Positions 33,850 through 42,511 are shown, numbered from the stretch's first letter. The stretch: DNA of 42,893 bases from Clostridiales bacterium (GCA_023145435.1 JAGLDS010000016.1:1-42893), one strand, 5' to 3'. The notes: generated by a model from the letters alone, not told the origin. Program-made: numbers and translations.

Positions 33850-34635
33850 TTATATATCTTTTAAATGTAATGTACTTTCAATTGCTTTATACCTTTTAAA
33901 AGTTTTATTAGGTATAATTACTGCCTCTGTCGGACAATAGCTAAGGCACCTCATACATAATTGGCAATTTTCTCCCCACACAGGATATTCATCCATCTTA
34001 ATATTTTTTGTTGGACAAAGTTTAACACATAATTCGCATTTTATACATTTTTCTTTATCAACTGTTATCTTTTTACCATATGTCTTATTTATTATATTCA
34101 AAACAAAGTCATTTACGCATAACTTATAAAGTCCATCAGAAAGCAATGGTATTCTTCTCCATATAGTGTTTCCTTCAATAAGTTGATTTGCATATAATTT
34201 GGCATTTTTAATTCCTTTTGTTATGATTTTTTCATTTTTTTCTTTATTTATATTTTTATTAAATAAATTACTTGGCATGACTATTTCATTTGCGCCAATA
34301 CAATCATATCCTTTTTCTGTTAGAACCTTTTTTAATGGGCCAACAATTGCACCTGAAAAAGCTTGCATGGTATCAACCATAAAAATTGGAGTACCATTTG
34401 ATTTTGGTAACCTCTTAAAAAAATCCCAAACAAACTTATATGTAGATTGAAATGCAACTGGAAAAGCCAAACCTATTGGTATGTCTAGATTTATGTCGCT
34501 TACGTCTGTTTTCTCAATTCTGTACGTTTTTACTTCAATTTGGTTATTAGTAAAAACTTCAACCATTGCTTTAACTATTAAATATGTGTTTCCTGTACCT
34601 GAATTATAAAAAATCTGAATATTGTTACTAAGCAT
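33850..34635 (-). CDS. EFR1-family flavodoxin-ferredoxin
   Basis: 261 residues. An N-terminal flavodoxin-like FMN domain (YNSGTGNTYLIVKAM, residues 10-24) is fused to a C-terminal pair of 4Fe-4S clusters, CIKCELCVKLCP and CQLCMRCLSYCP. Such EFR1 proteins are single-chain electron carriers in anaerobes, often serving radical SAM or corrinoid enzymes. The URO-D-type methyltransferase upstream is a possible partner, although a long folded intergenic region lies between them. The ATG at 34635 follows AGGA. Confidence 0.92.
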   Translation of the reverse strand: MLSNNIQIFYNSGTGNTYLIVKAMVEVFTNNQIEVKTYRIEKTDVSDINLDIPIGLAFPVAFQSTYKFVWDFFKRLPKSNGTPIFMVDTMQAFSGAIVGPLKKVLTEKGYDCIGANEIVMPSNLFNKNINKEKNEKIITKGIKNAKLYANQLIEGNTIWRRIPLLSDGLYKLCVNDFVLNIINKTYGKKITVDKEKCIKCELCVKLCPTKNIKMDEYPVWGENCQLCMRCLSYCPTEAVIIPNKTFKRYKAIESTLHLKDI

Positions 34636-34666
34636 TTTATTCCTATCACTTATTATTATTTATACT

Positions 34667-34696
34667 ATTATAAACATATAAATGTTACTTTTTCAA
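34667..34696 (-). promoter_or_regulatory. EFR1 promoter
   Basis: TTGAAA (34696-34691), an 18-base spacer and TATAAT (34672-34667). The ATG is at 34635, leaving a leader of about 25 bases. A second TATAAT lies upstream (around 34698-34703) without a clear -35. Confidence 0.65.
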
Positions 34697-34740
34697 TTAT
34701 ATCCCGATAAACTGACTATAATGTTTTTATTGAATGAAGA

Positions 34741-34797
34741 TATAACAAAAGCACATGTTATTTTTTTGCTATTGCCTCTTAAAATACTTTTGTTATA
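34741..34797. repeat. Inverted repeat with 11-base arms
   Basis: TATAACAAAAG (34741-34751) and its exact complement (34787-34797) are 35 bases apart. The proximal arm can also pair locally with GTTAT at 34757-34761, followed on the plus strand by seven T, so the element can fold two ways. It lies between the EFR1 promoter and the second folded element. Confidence 0.6.
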
Positions 34798-34832
34798 GGA
34801 TTTTGCACCTCTATTTTCTGTCTACCAAAGTA

Positions 34833-34897
34833 ACTATCTCTACATATGTAAAATATAGGTTTTATACAGTTTTGCACTGTAAATTTACATAGATAGT
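34833..34897. ncRNA. Three-helix folded element, possible structured RNA
   Basis: Nested perfect pairings: ACTATC/GATAGT (34833-34838 and 34892-34897), TATGTAAA/TTTACATA (34845-34852 and 34884-34891) and an inner hairpin TACAGT/ACTGTA (around 34865-34881) with a five-base loop. Six unpaired bases bulge on one side between the outer helices. No T-run. It sits 24 bases beyond the URO-D gene stop, so it could be a 3' stabiliser, a small RNA or a regulatory element. Confidence 0.5.
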
Positions 34898-34920
34898 AAG
34901 TTTTAAGGTTTTTATTCCTG

Positions 34921-36018
34921 TTAATATCCTCTTCTAACATAATTTATAAAAAATTCAAAATTTTTCAATGGTATATCCGGTGGTACAGTATGATCTAGCA
35001 TTGGTATATACCCTTTATTTTCTAACATAAAAGGCACTTTACTATCTACTTCATTCATTATCGCTTCTTCGTCTATTGCTAAAGTTTTTTTATCAATTCC
35101 TCCAATAATCACAAAAGAATCTCCATACTGTTTTTTTAATTCAACAATCTCCATCCCAGCTTGGACTTCAAATGGATAGAACCCATTTGCTCCACAATCT
35201 AAATAAATTGGAATCATTGAATTACAATTACCATCTGTATCAACTATCCTACCTTTAATCCCGATTTTTTTTACTAAATCAAGTATTTTTGTTAAATAAG
35301 GACTCATAAACTCTTTAAAATGCATAGGTGAAATAAGTGGTCCCATGTTATAGCTTATGTCCTCCCATACCATAACAAAATCTGGAAGTATATCTTTTGT
35401 AACACGTGGTATAAATCCTAAATAAAAATTCATCCAATCATTCATTATTTGATGTACAAAATCAGGTTCATCAAACAATAAGTACATTAGGTTTTCATCT
35501 CCAAGTAAATTTCGTAAATACCCAAACGGTCCTATAATAAACATACCTAATGGATAGGTACTTTCTTTGTAATTAGTTATAAGACTTCTCCAATTTTTAG
35601 GAAATCTCTCATCACTATTATAATCCATCCTAAATTTAATTTTTTTCTCGTAATCATTTTTATTTTTAACAGGAAACTCTAAAAACTGTGGCATTGAAGT
35701 TTCTCTGTCATATTTCCGTTCTTTTTTTGTAATACCATCTTTAGTAACATGAATAATATTAACATCGTCATCATTAATTAATTTTGTGCCAAACATAGGT
35801 GAATAAGGATTCCCAGTCCACCCTCCTTTAAATGGTAACCAAATAGGTGCTTCCATATCAAAATGCTCAAAGAATCCTCTTCCAGTAATATTTTTATCAT
35901 ATCCTTCTGCTATCCATCTTTTTCTAGTGGCACCCCAAATACCAGGAGTTTCCCACTTTATAGGTCTTGGTAATTCTTTAAAATCAAAAGTATCTCTAAA
36001 TAATTGTTTAGCTTTCAT
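34921..36018 (-). CDS. URO-D-superfamily methyltransferase-like protein
   Basis: 365 residues of the uroporphyrinogen decarboxylase superfamily, of the type found in methyl-transfer systems (MtaA, CmuA C-terminal) and not haem synthesis: no other haem genes are present, and the N-terminal segment WGATRKRWIAEGYD is typical of the anaerobe paralogues. The likely zinc or substrate site is DTDGNC (260-265) with Cys275 (YLDCG) and PFEVQAGM (282-289), comparable to the H/D-x-C...C motif of MtaA. It may move methyl groups to or from a corrinoid protein, but no corrinoid protein gene is seen here. SD AGGAAT precedes the ATG. Confidence 0.85.
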   Translation of the reverse strand: MKAKQLFRDTFDFKELPRPIKWETPGIWGATRKRWIAEGYDKNITGRGFFEHFDMEAPIWLPFKGGWTGNPYSPMFGTKLINDDDVNIIHVTKDGITKKERKYDRETSMPQFLEFPVKNKNDYEKKIKFRMDYNSDERFPKNWRSLITNYKESTYPLGMFIIGPFGYLRNLLGDENLMYLLFDEPDFVHQIMNDWMNFYLGFIPRVTKDILPDFVMVWEDISYNMGPLISPMHFKEFMSPYLTKILDLVKKIGIKGRIVDTDGNCNSMIPIYLDCGANGFYPFEVQAGMEIVELKKQYGDSFVIIGGIDKKTLAIDEEAIMNEVDSKVPFMLENKGYIPMLDHTVPPDIPLKNFEFFINYVRRGY

Positions 36019-36044
36019 ATTCCTATTCCCATCTTTCGTTTGTA

Positions 36045-36074
36045 GTTTATAGCGTTATATTCATAACTATAAAC
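36045..36074. promoter_or_regulatory. 30-base dyad ahead of the URO-D gene
   Basis: GTTTATAG (36045-36052) is exactly inverted at 36067-36074, with an additional inner GTTAT/ATAAC pair (36054-36058 and 36063-36067 region). It lies 27-56 bases before the ATG and could be an operator or a leader hairpin. The remainder of the gap (36075-36305) is very AT-rich, and I see no gene in it. Confidence 0.5.
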
Positions 36075-36305
36075 CTCACTAATTTACAAATACTATATCA
36101 TACTTATTCCATTCATAATAGTTTGTTTCTTTAATACATTTGGAAATTCGCAATTAGCAATTATGTTTTTATTTTTTTAACCTATATCTACTAAATTTTC
36201 TTTTTAAATATCTAATATACTTCTTTTTACCCTGTATGGCTTTTACTTTTATATATTTAATATTATGTAAAATATTTTATTTTATTAGTGCTTTTAGGAT
36301 AAGAG

Positions 36306-36923
36306 CTAGTTTGCATTATCTATATGCATTATCTTTATAATGATTTCTTTGACAATTTCATCAGATTTTAACATTCCATTTATAATTAAATCACAATTTT
36401 GTTTAACATTATCTTCAACGATCTTATATAAATCTCTAATGCCACTTAAATATTGAGATATATACTTGCGAATTTGATCTAGTGTTACATCTGGATTTAT
36501 AATATCTTTTTGTAACCATTCATTTAGTCTACGTGCTAACGCTATTTCGCTAGGCACATTAATAGCGATAACATAGTCAATTATTTCATCCATTCCTTCT
36601 CTTCCTCTTCCAAAAGGTTCTTCAACAAATATATATTTTATAGGTTTTAAAATCTCTAAGTTGTTTGGTAAATTAGTATTGTCTCCATTCACAAGTTTTC
36701 TTAGGTCTTCAATAAAGTTATCATTTTTTACTTCTTTTGGATTTGCACCCTGGCTCACCCACCGATAAGAATCGTTAGGGAAATGATGTGTTGCTGCATA
36801 ATCATCAAAATGAATTGATACTGATGATTTAAATTCAATCTTTAATTTGTCAATAATTGTGCTTTTCCCAGAACCTGACGGGCCACTAATAACAATAACT
36901 AATGGACGTTCTTCTTTTTTCAT
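36306..36923 (-). CDS. Uridine-kinase-like P-loop kinase
   Basis: 205 residues. Walker A GPSGSGKST (14-22), then HFDDYAATHHFPND where nucleoside kinases have DDFY, and YIFVEEPFGRGR as the Walker B/strand region. ARRLNEWLQKD is the LID-like arginine segment (R-R). It resembles the uridine kinase/phosphoribulokinase superfamily but may phosphorylate another small molecule such as a sugar. It begins 40 bases after the esterase with GAGG before the ATG, so it is the last gene of the glycan operon. Confidence 0.8.
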   Translation of the reverse strand: MKKEERPLVIVISGPSGSGKSTIIDKLKIEFKSSVSIHFDDYAATHHFPNDSYRWVSQGANPKEVKNDNFIEDLRKLVNGDNTNLPNNLEILKPIKYIFVEEPFGRGREGMDEIIDYVIAINVPSEIALARRLNEWLQKDIINPDVTLDQIRKYISQYLSGIRDLYKIVEDNVKQNCDLIINGMLKSDEIVKEIIIKIMHIDNAN

Positions 36924-36963
36924 AAGTTTCCTCTTTCATAATCTTATTTTTAAAAGAATTATA

Positions 36964-38088
36964 TTATTTCAAAGCTTTAACCATCCAGGGTACTACCAGA
37001 TCTGCCTTAAAAAAGTGTTTTTCAACATTTACATTGGCATATTTAAAGTATTCTAGCATTTCAATGTTTTCAGGTATTTTCTTAAAATCATATTTTCTGT
37101 CTTTTTCATCCTGGAAATCAGGGTAGTAATATATACTTAAATTATCCTTTGCTCCACTTATTTCATATGCCTTGCGTATTTTTAATAAATCTTCAGTAAT
37201 ACCTCCTTCGGATACAATTAATTTGTTTGGTGCAAACCCTGCAAGCAAATCCGGAAAGGAAAACCATTCATGCATGCTTGGCACAATATGCCAATGAGCA
37301 TTGTATAAAAAATCCGCTGGAGGATAACATGATATAATTCTTTGATTGTTGTTTGCTACAAAATCATTATGAATTACAGCTTTTACATCCTTGTCAAACA
37401 GGGCTAGAAACATAGTAGTTTCCGTACCTAGTGAATGACCAGCCAACCCTATTCTTTTTCTGTCTACATATTCCTGTTTTTTTACCCAGTTTAATATAGC
37501 CTGTCTGTACATTACAGCCAGACCTACGTAATTTCTACCTTTCATTATTAATTTAAGTGCAATGTTGTTTCTTTCGTATGAACCAGCCAGTTCGCCAGTT
37601 CCAACATTATCAGTTGCAATCGCTACCATTCCTTGTTCAACAAAATGCTTTGCTTGTGCATTGGCAAATGGAAATTTCCATCTTCCTGCTGCAGTATCAT
37701 ATTCAAAATCCCGAAAGTCTTCTGCGCACAATGATTCCTTAGGAGTCGCAGAACCAGGACAGCACATTACAGCTGGAACCTTATTATTCTTATTTGCCTT
37801 GTCCGGAATTAGTATTAAGAAAGGAATCCATAAATCAGGTTCCGGGTTTATTTCATATTTTTCAATTCTATATCCCAAACGTTGTTTTGAAAAAATAAAA
37901 TTTACAACAGGATTTTTATACATATCGTCTGGATATTGCATTAATTCTAAAGCCTTATTTGTTAATTCCTTCTTCCAGCTTTTAAATTCCTGCGTAGTCA
38001 TTGTTGGATCAAATTCTAGTTTTGGCTTTGTGTTTTTGTACAAATTTTGTGCAAAAATATCTGACCTGTATTTTTTTATATACTTCAT
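36964..38088 (-). CDS. Alpha/beta hydrolase, acetyl-xylan-esterase-like
   Basis: 374 residues, no signal peptide. An N-terminal helical region (1-80) precedes the hydrolase fold; the nucleophile elbow is GHSLG (Ser219), and CCPGSATPKES (109-119) forms the oxyanion loop. The catalytic His is probably in HIVPSMHEW. Such proteins deacetylate sugars. By eye the gene is visibly richer in G and C than its neighbours (GGAACC, CTGCAG, GTCTTCTGCG-like runs), suggesting recent acquisition. AAGGAG precedes the ATG at 38088, and a possible internal promoter lies in the gap ahead. Confidence 0.85.
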   Translation of the reverse strand: MKYIKKYRSDIFAQNLYKNTKPKLEFDPTMTTQEFKSWKKELTNKALELMQYPDDMYKNPVVNFIFSKQRLGYRIEKYEINPEPDLWIPFLILIPDKANKNNKVPAVMCCPGSATPKESLCAEDFRDFEYDTAAGRWKFPFANAQAKHFVEQGMVAIATDNVGTGELAGSYERNNIALKLIMKGRNYVGLAVMYRQAILNWVKKQEYVDRKRIGLAGHSLGTETTMFLALFDKDVKAVIHNDFVANNNQRIISCYPPADFLYNAHWHIVPSMHEWFSFPDLLAGFAPNKLIVSEGGITEDLLKIRKAYEISGAKDNLSIYYYPDFQDEKDRKYDFKKIPENIEMLEYFKYANVNVEKHFFKADLVVPWMVKALK

Positions 38089-38143
38089 TCTTTTCTCCTT
38101 GTATCCCTATCTTTAACCTTCAATAATTTAGCTTCATAATTAA

Positions 38144-38221
38144 TTATATATCAATATTAACTGAGCTATTACAACACTTTTGCTTATACCTAATTTTACA
38201 ACATTTTCTAGTTACCTTCAA
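38144..38221 (-). CDS. Small cysteine-rich ORF with strong ribosome site
   Basis: A 25-residue ORF starting with TTG (38221-38219), six bases after a perfect AGGAGG (38233-38228), and ending with TAA at 38146-38144. The predicted peptide carries two Cys-Cys pairs (KCCKIRYKQKCC) and is basic. It lies between the GH32-like gene and the esterase gene in the same direction. Nothing similar is known to me; it may be a real small peptide, a leader, or a chance frame using the ribosome site of a lost gene. The remaining bases of the gap (38089-38143) hold a possible esterase promoter. Confidence 0.4.
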   Translation of the reverse strand: MKVTRKCCKIRYKQKCCNSSVNIDI

Positions 38222-38274
38222 TCAAATCCTCCTAAATTTAATTTGATAAATATTAAACCTTTTCATTTTAAAAA

Positions 38275-39819
38275 TTAATATATTCTATAGTTTATTTTTT
38301 TCATATTCCAGATACTAAGTGAGTTCAATAGTGTATCTCGACCTTTTGACATTATTGAGATTCCTATACTTTCAGGGTTTTTGGGATATACTCTTATACT
38401 TGCGCATTCTTTATTATTAACAAAAACCTCTATAATGCTTCTATCAATAAAGATATGAAGATTAAGAGGTTCTGTTTCCTTTGTTTCAAATTGCATAGAT
38501 TCAGTAGGTCTTGTTAAAATATTAGAAGAAATACTAGAGCGTGATGAATCAATTTCTAAAACACTATTAATATTGTAAACGTCTTTATTTCGATAGGACT
38601 TATTATATCCACGCATATGGTAATATTTAATTTTAGTTACTTCATTATCAGATTGAAGTACATTAAATTCAATAAGATTTGTTTCTTTTACATCTATATT
38701 TGCAATAATTTCAACAGTATTTCCACAAATATTATTAAAAGAAGTTTCTTTATCTGCTTTTAAGAGGGTTTTTTGTATACTTCGGTGATTATATCTAAGT
38801 GATTGATAATCACCAGCAGGTTCAATGGCTAGTATATTATCTTCAAGTGTTAAACGTCTTGGAAGAGTCATTACACTTTTCATAACACCAGTTTTATTTC
38901 CTGTATTCACATTATAGATAACTATAACTCCTCCATTTTTATCAGGAGTTGCTGAGGGTGCATGTACTCCGCCATTATATAGAACTCCGTGATTTGCTTT
39001 AAAATGAGATGTTGCAATAAATTTATTAAGTTTTTTATCATAATCACCAATTAACGCTTGTCCTGCGCTCATATGACTAAAAAATAAAAGTATATATTTA
39101 TTCCCTATAGGCCAAAAATATGGGCAAGCACCATCATCTCCTGTTAATGTAAATACATCATTTTCGACGAATGGATGCATATATTCCCAGGTAATTAAAT
39201 CATAAGATCTAAATAAAAACTCTGCAGCTTTATATTCTTTAGAATCACCATATGGTAGATAACCACCAGATAATGAATAGTAACAGTCATCTTTTTTCCA
39301 TATACAAGGATCAAATACTTGGTACTCCAAACCATGAGGATCTATATCAATTACCGCACCATTGTTTATTTTTTCCCAATTTATTAAAAGATCATCATCA
39401 GATACTGCAATCATGTTTCCAAGAGTAGTTCCATGGTACATTGCAAGAACTCGATTTTTTTCAACTAAAGTTGCTCCAGAAAAACAAGCTTTTTCTGGGC
39501 CTGGATACAAGGCATAAGGTAAATCTTTCCAATTGATTAAATCATCACTAACAACATGTCCCCAATGTTGTAACGGATATTCAGGAGGATATGCTTGATA
39601 AAACAAATGCCATTTATTCTTATAAAAACACAATCCATTTGCATCATGCATCGCACATTCTGGAGAAGTTACATGATAATAAGGTCTATGAGGATTTTTT
39701 TCAAGAATTTCCCTTGATTTTTTAAAACGTTTTAAAAGCGGTGAGTTTTTAAGCTGTACCAATTGTGACTTATAGTCTTTTTTGTATTTTTCTTTTGGAA
39801 CAGTTGATTGATTTTTCAT
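38275..39819 (-). CDS. GH32-like protein lacking the acid/base glutamate
   Basis: 514 residues, no signal peptide. A five-bladed propeller spans about 45-370 and a C-terminal beta-sandwich follows with DRSIIEVFVNN, the usual GH32 end. The nucleophile site is HDANG (Asp59; normally NDPNG), FSG is at 113-115, the RDP motif is FDP (169-171), and the EC motif is GACP (230-233), with Ala231 where the catalytic Glu is expected. The fructosidase mechanism as known would not work, so it may use another residue, be a binding protein, or act on other sugars. It follows the sialidase-like gene by 18 bases with AGGAG ahead. Confidence 0.82.
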   Translation of the reverse strand: MKNQSTVPKEKYKKDYKSQLVQLKNSPLLKRFKKSREILEKNPHRPYYHVTSPECAMHDANGLCFYKNKWHLFYQAYPPEYPLQHWGHVVSDDLINWKDLPYALYPGPEKACFSGATLVEKNRVLAMYHGTTLGNMIAVSDDDLLINWEKINNGAVIDIDPHGLEYQVFDPCIWKKDDCYYSLSGGYLPYGDSKEYKAAEFLFRSYDLITWEYMHPFVENDVFTLTGDDGACPYFWPIGNKYILLFFSHMSAGQALIGDYDKKLNKFIATSHFKANHGVLYNGGVHAPSATPDKNGGVIVIYNVNTGNKTGVMKSVMTLPRRLTLEDNILAIEPAGDYQSLRYNHRSIQKTLLKADKETSFNNICGNTVEIIANIDVKETNLIEFNVLQSDNEVTKIKYYHMRGYNKSYRNKDVYNINSVLEIDSSRSSISSNILTRPTESMQFETKETEPLNLHIFIDRSIIEVFVNNKECASIRVYPKNPESIGISIMSKGRDTLLNSLSIWNMKKINYRIY

Positions 39820-39837
39820 GCTACTCCTAAAATAAAA

Positions 39838-41022
39838 CTAATCTGTTTTTAAAACCCATTTTTCATCATATATTGCCATATCTAAATCACTAGTTATTGG
39901 GCGAACTGCTCTGTAATGAGATATTGCATGAATAATACGTCCATCTTTTAATTGTATCATTTCATGATTACTTAATTGATTTTTTCCACACTCTGTGGCT
40001 ATGACTTTATCTTTTGACCAAGTTATGCCACCATCTGTTGATATTGTGGCAACAATCGGATATCTTGGGTGTTGAGTTTCTGAACAAACATTATTACGAG
40101 TTACTAATATATTACCACTATTAAGTTTTATCATTCGTGTCATTGATTCTGGTGCAGTTAAAGGGGATGGAACAGATTCACTCCAGGTCTCACCTCCATC
40201 GCAAGATGTTGTTTGATATACATAACCAGATTTAGTTCGAAAAAGCGCGAAAATTTTATTTGGTTCTGTTTCAACCATTTGCAATTCCATCACTCCACGT
40301 TGTGTATTTGATGTGATTTCTTGGCTACGGCGCCATGTTTTACCATCATCATCTGATATAAGACAAACACCTGTATAGTGCTGTGAAATCAAATCATTAT
40401 TTTTCCCAATACGATCAGGGTCCATAAATGTATATACTGCAACAATTCTTCCACTTTCAAGTTTAAAGGCAATACTGATACTACCGTAAAAACCAACATT
40501 TGCTAATTTTTTATTTCCTGATATAAGAAGATAGGGTATTTCCTCTGGTAAACCAAAAGTGTTTCCTCCATCATCAGAATGACGTAAATATGTCCTTGTA
40601 CTAGCATTAAAGTAATTACTAGATTTAGTAACTTTTTTATTTTTTTCATCAACTTCAAGATTGTGACGAGTAGCACACCCAAAGGCGAGTGCTTTATTTG
40701 TGTTTTTTAAATGCACAATTTCTTTTTCAGGAGTACCCTTTAGAAAGTTAACAACTTGTGGGTCACTCCAAGTCAACCCTAAATCAACTGAGTTACAATA
40801 TAAAGAAGCTGTGTCACTTGAACATTCCTGTATGTCATAAGCTCCCCATTTTAGTTGCAACGTACCATCACTAAATTGATAAAAAGAAGGCCCTTGGTGG
40901 CAATCAGCCCCAACACCACCTCTTATAAATTGGAAGTAGTTAAGTTCACCTTGTTTATATGACATTGGTGTAATTGATGCTATTTTCATATTTTTCCGTC
41001 GAGTAGACAGCTCACTACTCAT
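39838..41022 (-). CDS. Sialidase-like BNR/Asp-box propeller protein
   Basis: 394 residues, no signal peptide. Five Asp boxes are visible (SVDLGLTW, SDDGGNTF, SDDDGKTW, SCDGGETW, STDGGITW), so it is a six-bladed propeller. The RIP arginine of true sialidases is not obvious (QFIRGGVGADCHQGPS is at that place, with an Arg), so sialic acid is not certain as substrate; other exo-glycosidases of this fold are possible. The start is uncertain: ATG 41022 has GAAAGG directly ahead, whereas ATG 40989 (MKIASITPM) has a more usual spacing. The group II intron ends about 27 bases upstream. Confidence 0.78.
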   Translation of the reverse strand: MSSELSTRRKNMKIASITPMSYKQGELNYFQFIRGGVGADCHQGPSFYQFSDGTLQLKWGAYDIQECSSDTASLYCNSVDLGLTWSDPQVVNFLKGTPEKEIVHLKNTNKALAFGCATRHNLEVDEKNKKVTKSSNYFNASTRTYLRHSDDGGNTFGLPEEIPYLLISGNKKLANVGFYGSISIAFKLESGRIVAVYTFMDPDRIGKNNDLISQHYTGVCLISDDDGKTWRRSQEITSNTQRGVMELQMVETEPNKIFALFRTKSGYVYQTTSCDGGETWSESVPSPLTAPESMTRMIKLNSGNILVTRNNVCSETQHPRYPIVATISTDGGITWSKDKVIATECGKNQLSNHEMIQLKDGRIIHAISHYRAVRPITSDLDMAIYDEKWVLKTD

Positions 41023-41073
41023 TCCTTTCTCAATATTAAATTATTAAGCGAAGAGTAGCTGCTGCCCCTCACA

Positions 41074-41106
41074 GAACCGTACGTGCGATTTTCCCGCATA
41101 CGGCTC
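41074..41106 (-). ncRNA. Group II intron domain V
   Basis: A 33-base hairpin starting GAGCCGTATG and ending CGTACGGTTC, with the AGC catalytic triad near its 5' side and a GAAAA loop. It is one base shorter than the usual 34. It immediately follows the maturase ORF, as expected. Confidence 0.9.
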
Positions 41107-41107
41107 T

Positions 41108-42511
41108 TCAAACCTGCTTCAATTTCCAGTTCCATATATCAACTTTTAATCGTGGTTTATCTATATAATAATTCCAAATTCTCAGAAACTTATCATACTT
41201 CATGCTTCTCTTTTGGCTCCTTCTATTAAGCATCCTATAACACAAATACTTAACATATTTATAGAACTTTTGAATTGCACGAAAATTCCCACTAATACCG
41301 TAATAATTGTAATGCCCTCTCAATGCCATATTTACTATCTCCATAGTTCTTGCAATTGGTTTAGTTAATCTAGTCCTTGCCCATGCCTTCACTACTTCTT
41401 TCTTGGCTTTAAGTTTCTTCTTGCTTGTTCTTACTCCTAAACGATATTTTCCTTTTCTAGTCTTTGTGTTGAAGAATGTGAATCCTAAAAAGTCAAAGTC
41501 GTCTTTGGTTCCTTTAAATCGTCCTATTGGTATTATGCGTGTCTTTTCCTCTGCTACTTCAAGACCAAATTTCTCTAGCCTCTGTCTTAGCATACTTAAT
41601 ACATGTTTTGCATCGTCCTCATATTGGAACATCCACAATTCATCATCTGCATACCTCACATAATATATTTCTCCCTTAACTTCCTTCTTTAATTTCTTCT
41701 CACTCCACAAATCAAGTACATAATGAAGATAAACATTGGCCAGTACTGGTGATATTAATCCACCCTGTGGTGTTCCTTTATCACTTTTCTTCCTCATTCC
41801 TTCTTCCATTACTCCTGCTATTAGAAATCTCTTTATATACCTAAGAAAATTCTTGTCTTGTATATCATTTTCTAGAAATTTCATTAGCCAGTTGTGGTTT
41901 ACATTGTCAAAGAATCCTTTAATATCAGTTTCTAGTACATAGCTTACTTTCTTTGTCATTATTGTGCTATTTATATACTTAACTACATCATGTGCACTTC
42001 TACCTGGTCTGTATCCATATGAACATTCTAAAAATCTCTCTTCATACACCTCATTTAATAGTCCTGCCATAACACCTTGTACTAATTTATCCTCATATGC
42101 AGGTATTCCCAGTGCTCTTTGCTTTCCATTTCCCTTCGGGATGTATACTCGTCTCACTGGTAATGGTTTGTAACTAAATTTCTTCATGTTACTTATTAAT
42201 TCTTTCACATTCTTATCTAGTTTCTCCCCATAATCTTCTTTTCCTACTCCGTCCACTCCTGTTGCTTTCTTCTTCACTTGTTTACGATGTTCTTCCTTTA
42301 TCGTTTCCTCATTTACATGATTCATCAATGTTTGAACCTTCGTATACGTTCTGGACTGATAACCTATGTCCTTCAATTCTTTTTCCATGCGTTTACAAAC
42401 CTCCTGTGTTTTACATGTTTCCTCTTGGAACTCGCAAAATTTGTTATCCCCTTCGCTCCATAAACTTTCACCTACTTCATCACTACTATGAGATAATCCG
42501 ACTTCTGACAA
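41108..42511 (-). CDS. ltrA: Group II intron reverse transcriptase/maturase
   Basis: 467 residues and complete. Reverse transcriptase blocks: RRVYIPKGNGKQRALGIP (about 120-137), ETDIKGFFD with Asp196, GTPQGG (246-251) and the catalytic YADD (287-290). A maturase (X) domain follows (GHYNYYG..., about 395-440). There is no HNH endonuclease domain, so mobility must use nicked or single-stranded targets. The start is TTG at 42511; no in-frame ATG is available downstream of the preceding stop. All RT motifs are intact, so the intron may be active. Confidence 0.95.
   Translation of the reverse strand: MSEVGLSHSSDEVGESLWSEGDNKFCEFQEETCKTQEVCKRMEKELKDIGYQSRTYTKVQTLMNHVNEETIKEEHRKQVKKKATGVDGVGKEDYGEKLDKNVKELISNMKKFSYKPLPVRRVYIPKGNGKQRALGIPAYEDKLVQGVMAGLLNEVYEERFLECSYGYRPGRSAHDVVKYINSTIMTKKVSYVLETDIKGFFDNVNHNWLMKFLENDIQDKNFLRYIKRFLIAGVMEEGMRKKSDKGTPQGGLISPVLANVYLHYVLDLWSEKKLKKEVKGEIYYVRYADDELWMFQYEDDAKHVLSMLRQRLEKFGLEVAEEKTRIIPIGRFKGTKDDFDFLGFTFFNTKTRKGKYRLGVRTSKKKLKAKKEVVKAWARTRLTKPIARTMEIVNMALRGHYNYYGISGNFRAIQKFYKYVKYLCYRMLNRRSQKRSMKYDKFLRIWNYYIDKPRLKVDIWNWKLKQV

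Noticed and set aside
34921-36018. Haem-pathway uroporphyrinogen decarboxylase (HemE)
   Set aside because: The active-site segments fit the methyltransferase-like paralogues of anaerobes and no haem genes adjoin.
36180-36260. An open frame on the minus strand giving a basic Lys/Arg/Tyr-rich peptide
   Set aside because: It has no ATG, GTG or TTG start and no ribosome site; composition is as expected for AT-rich spacer DNA.
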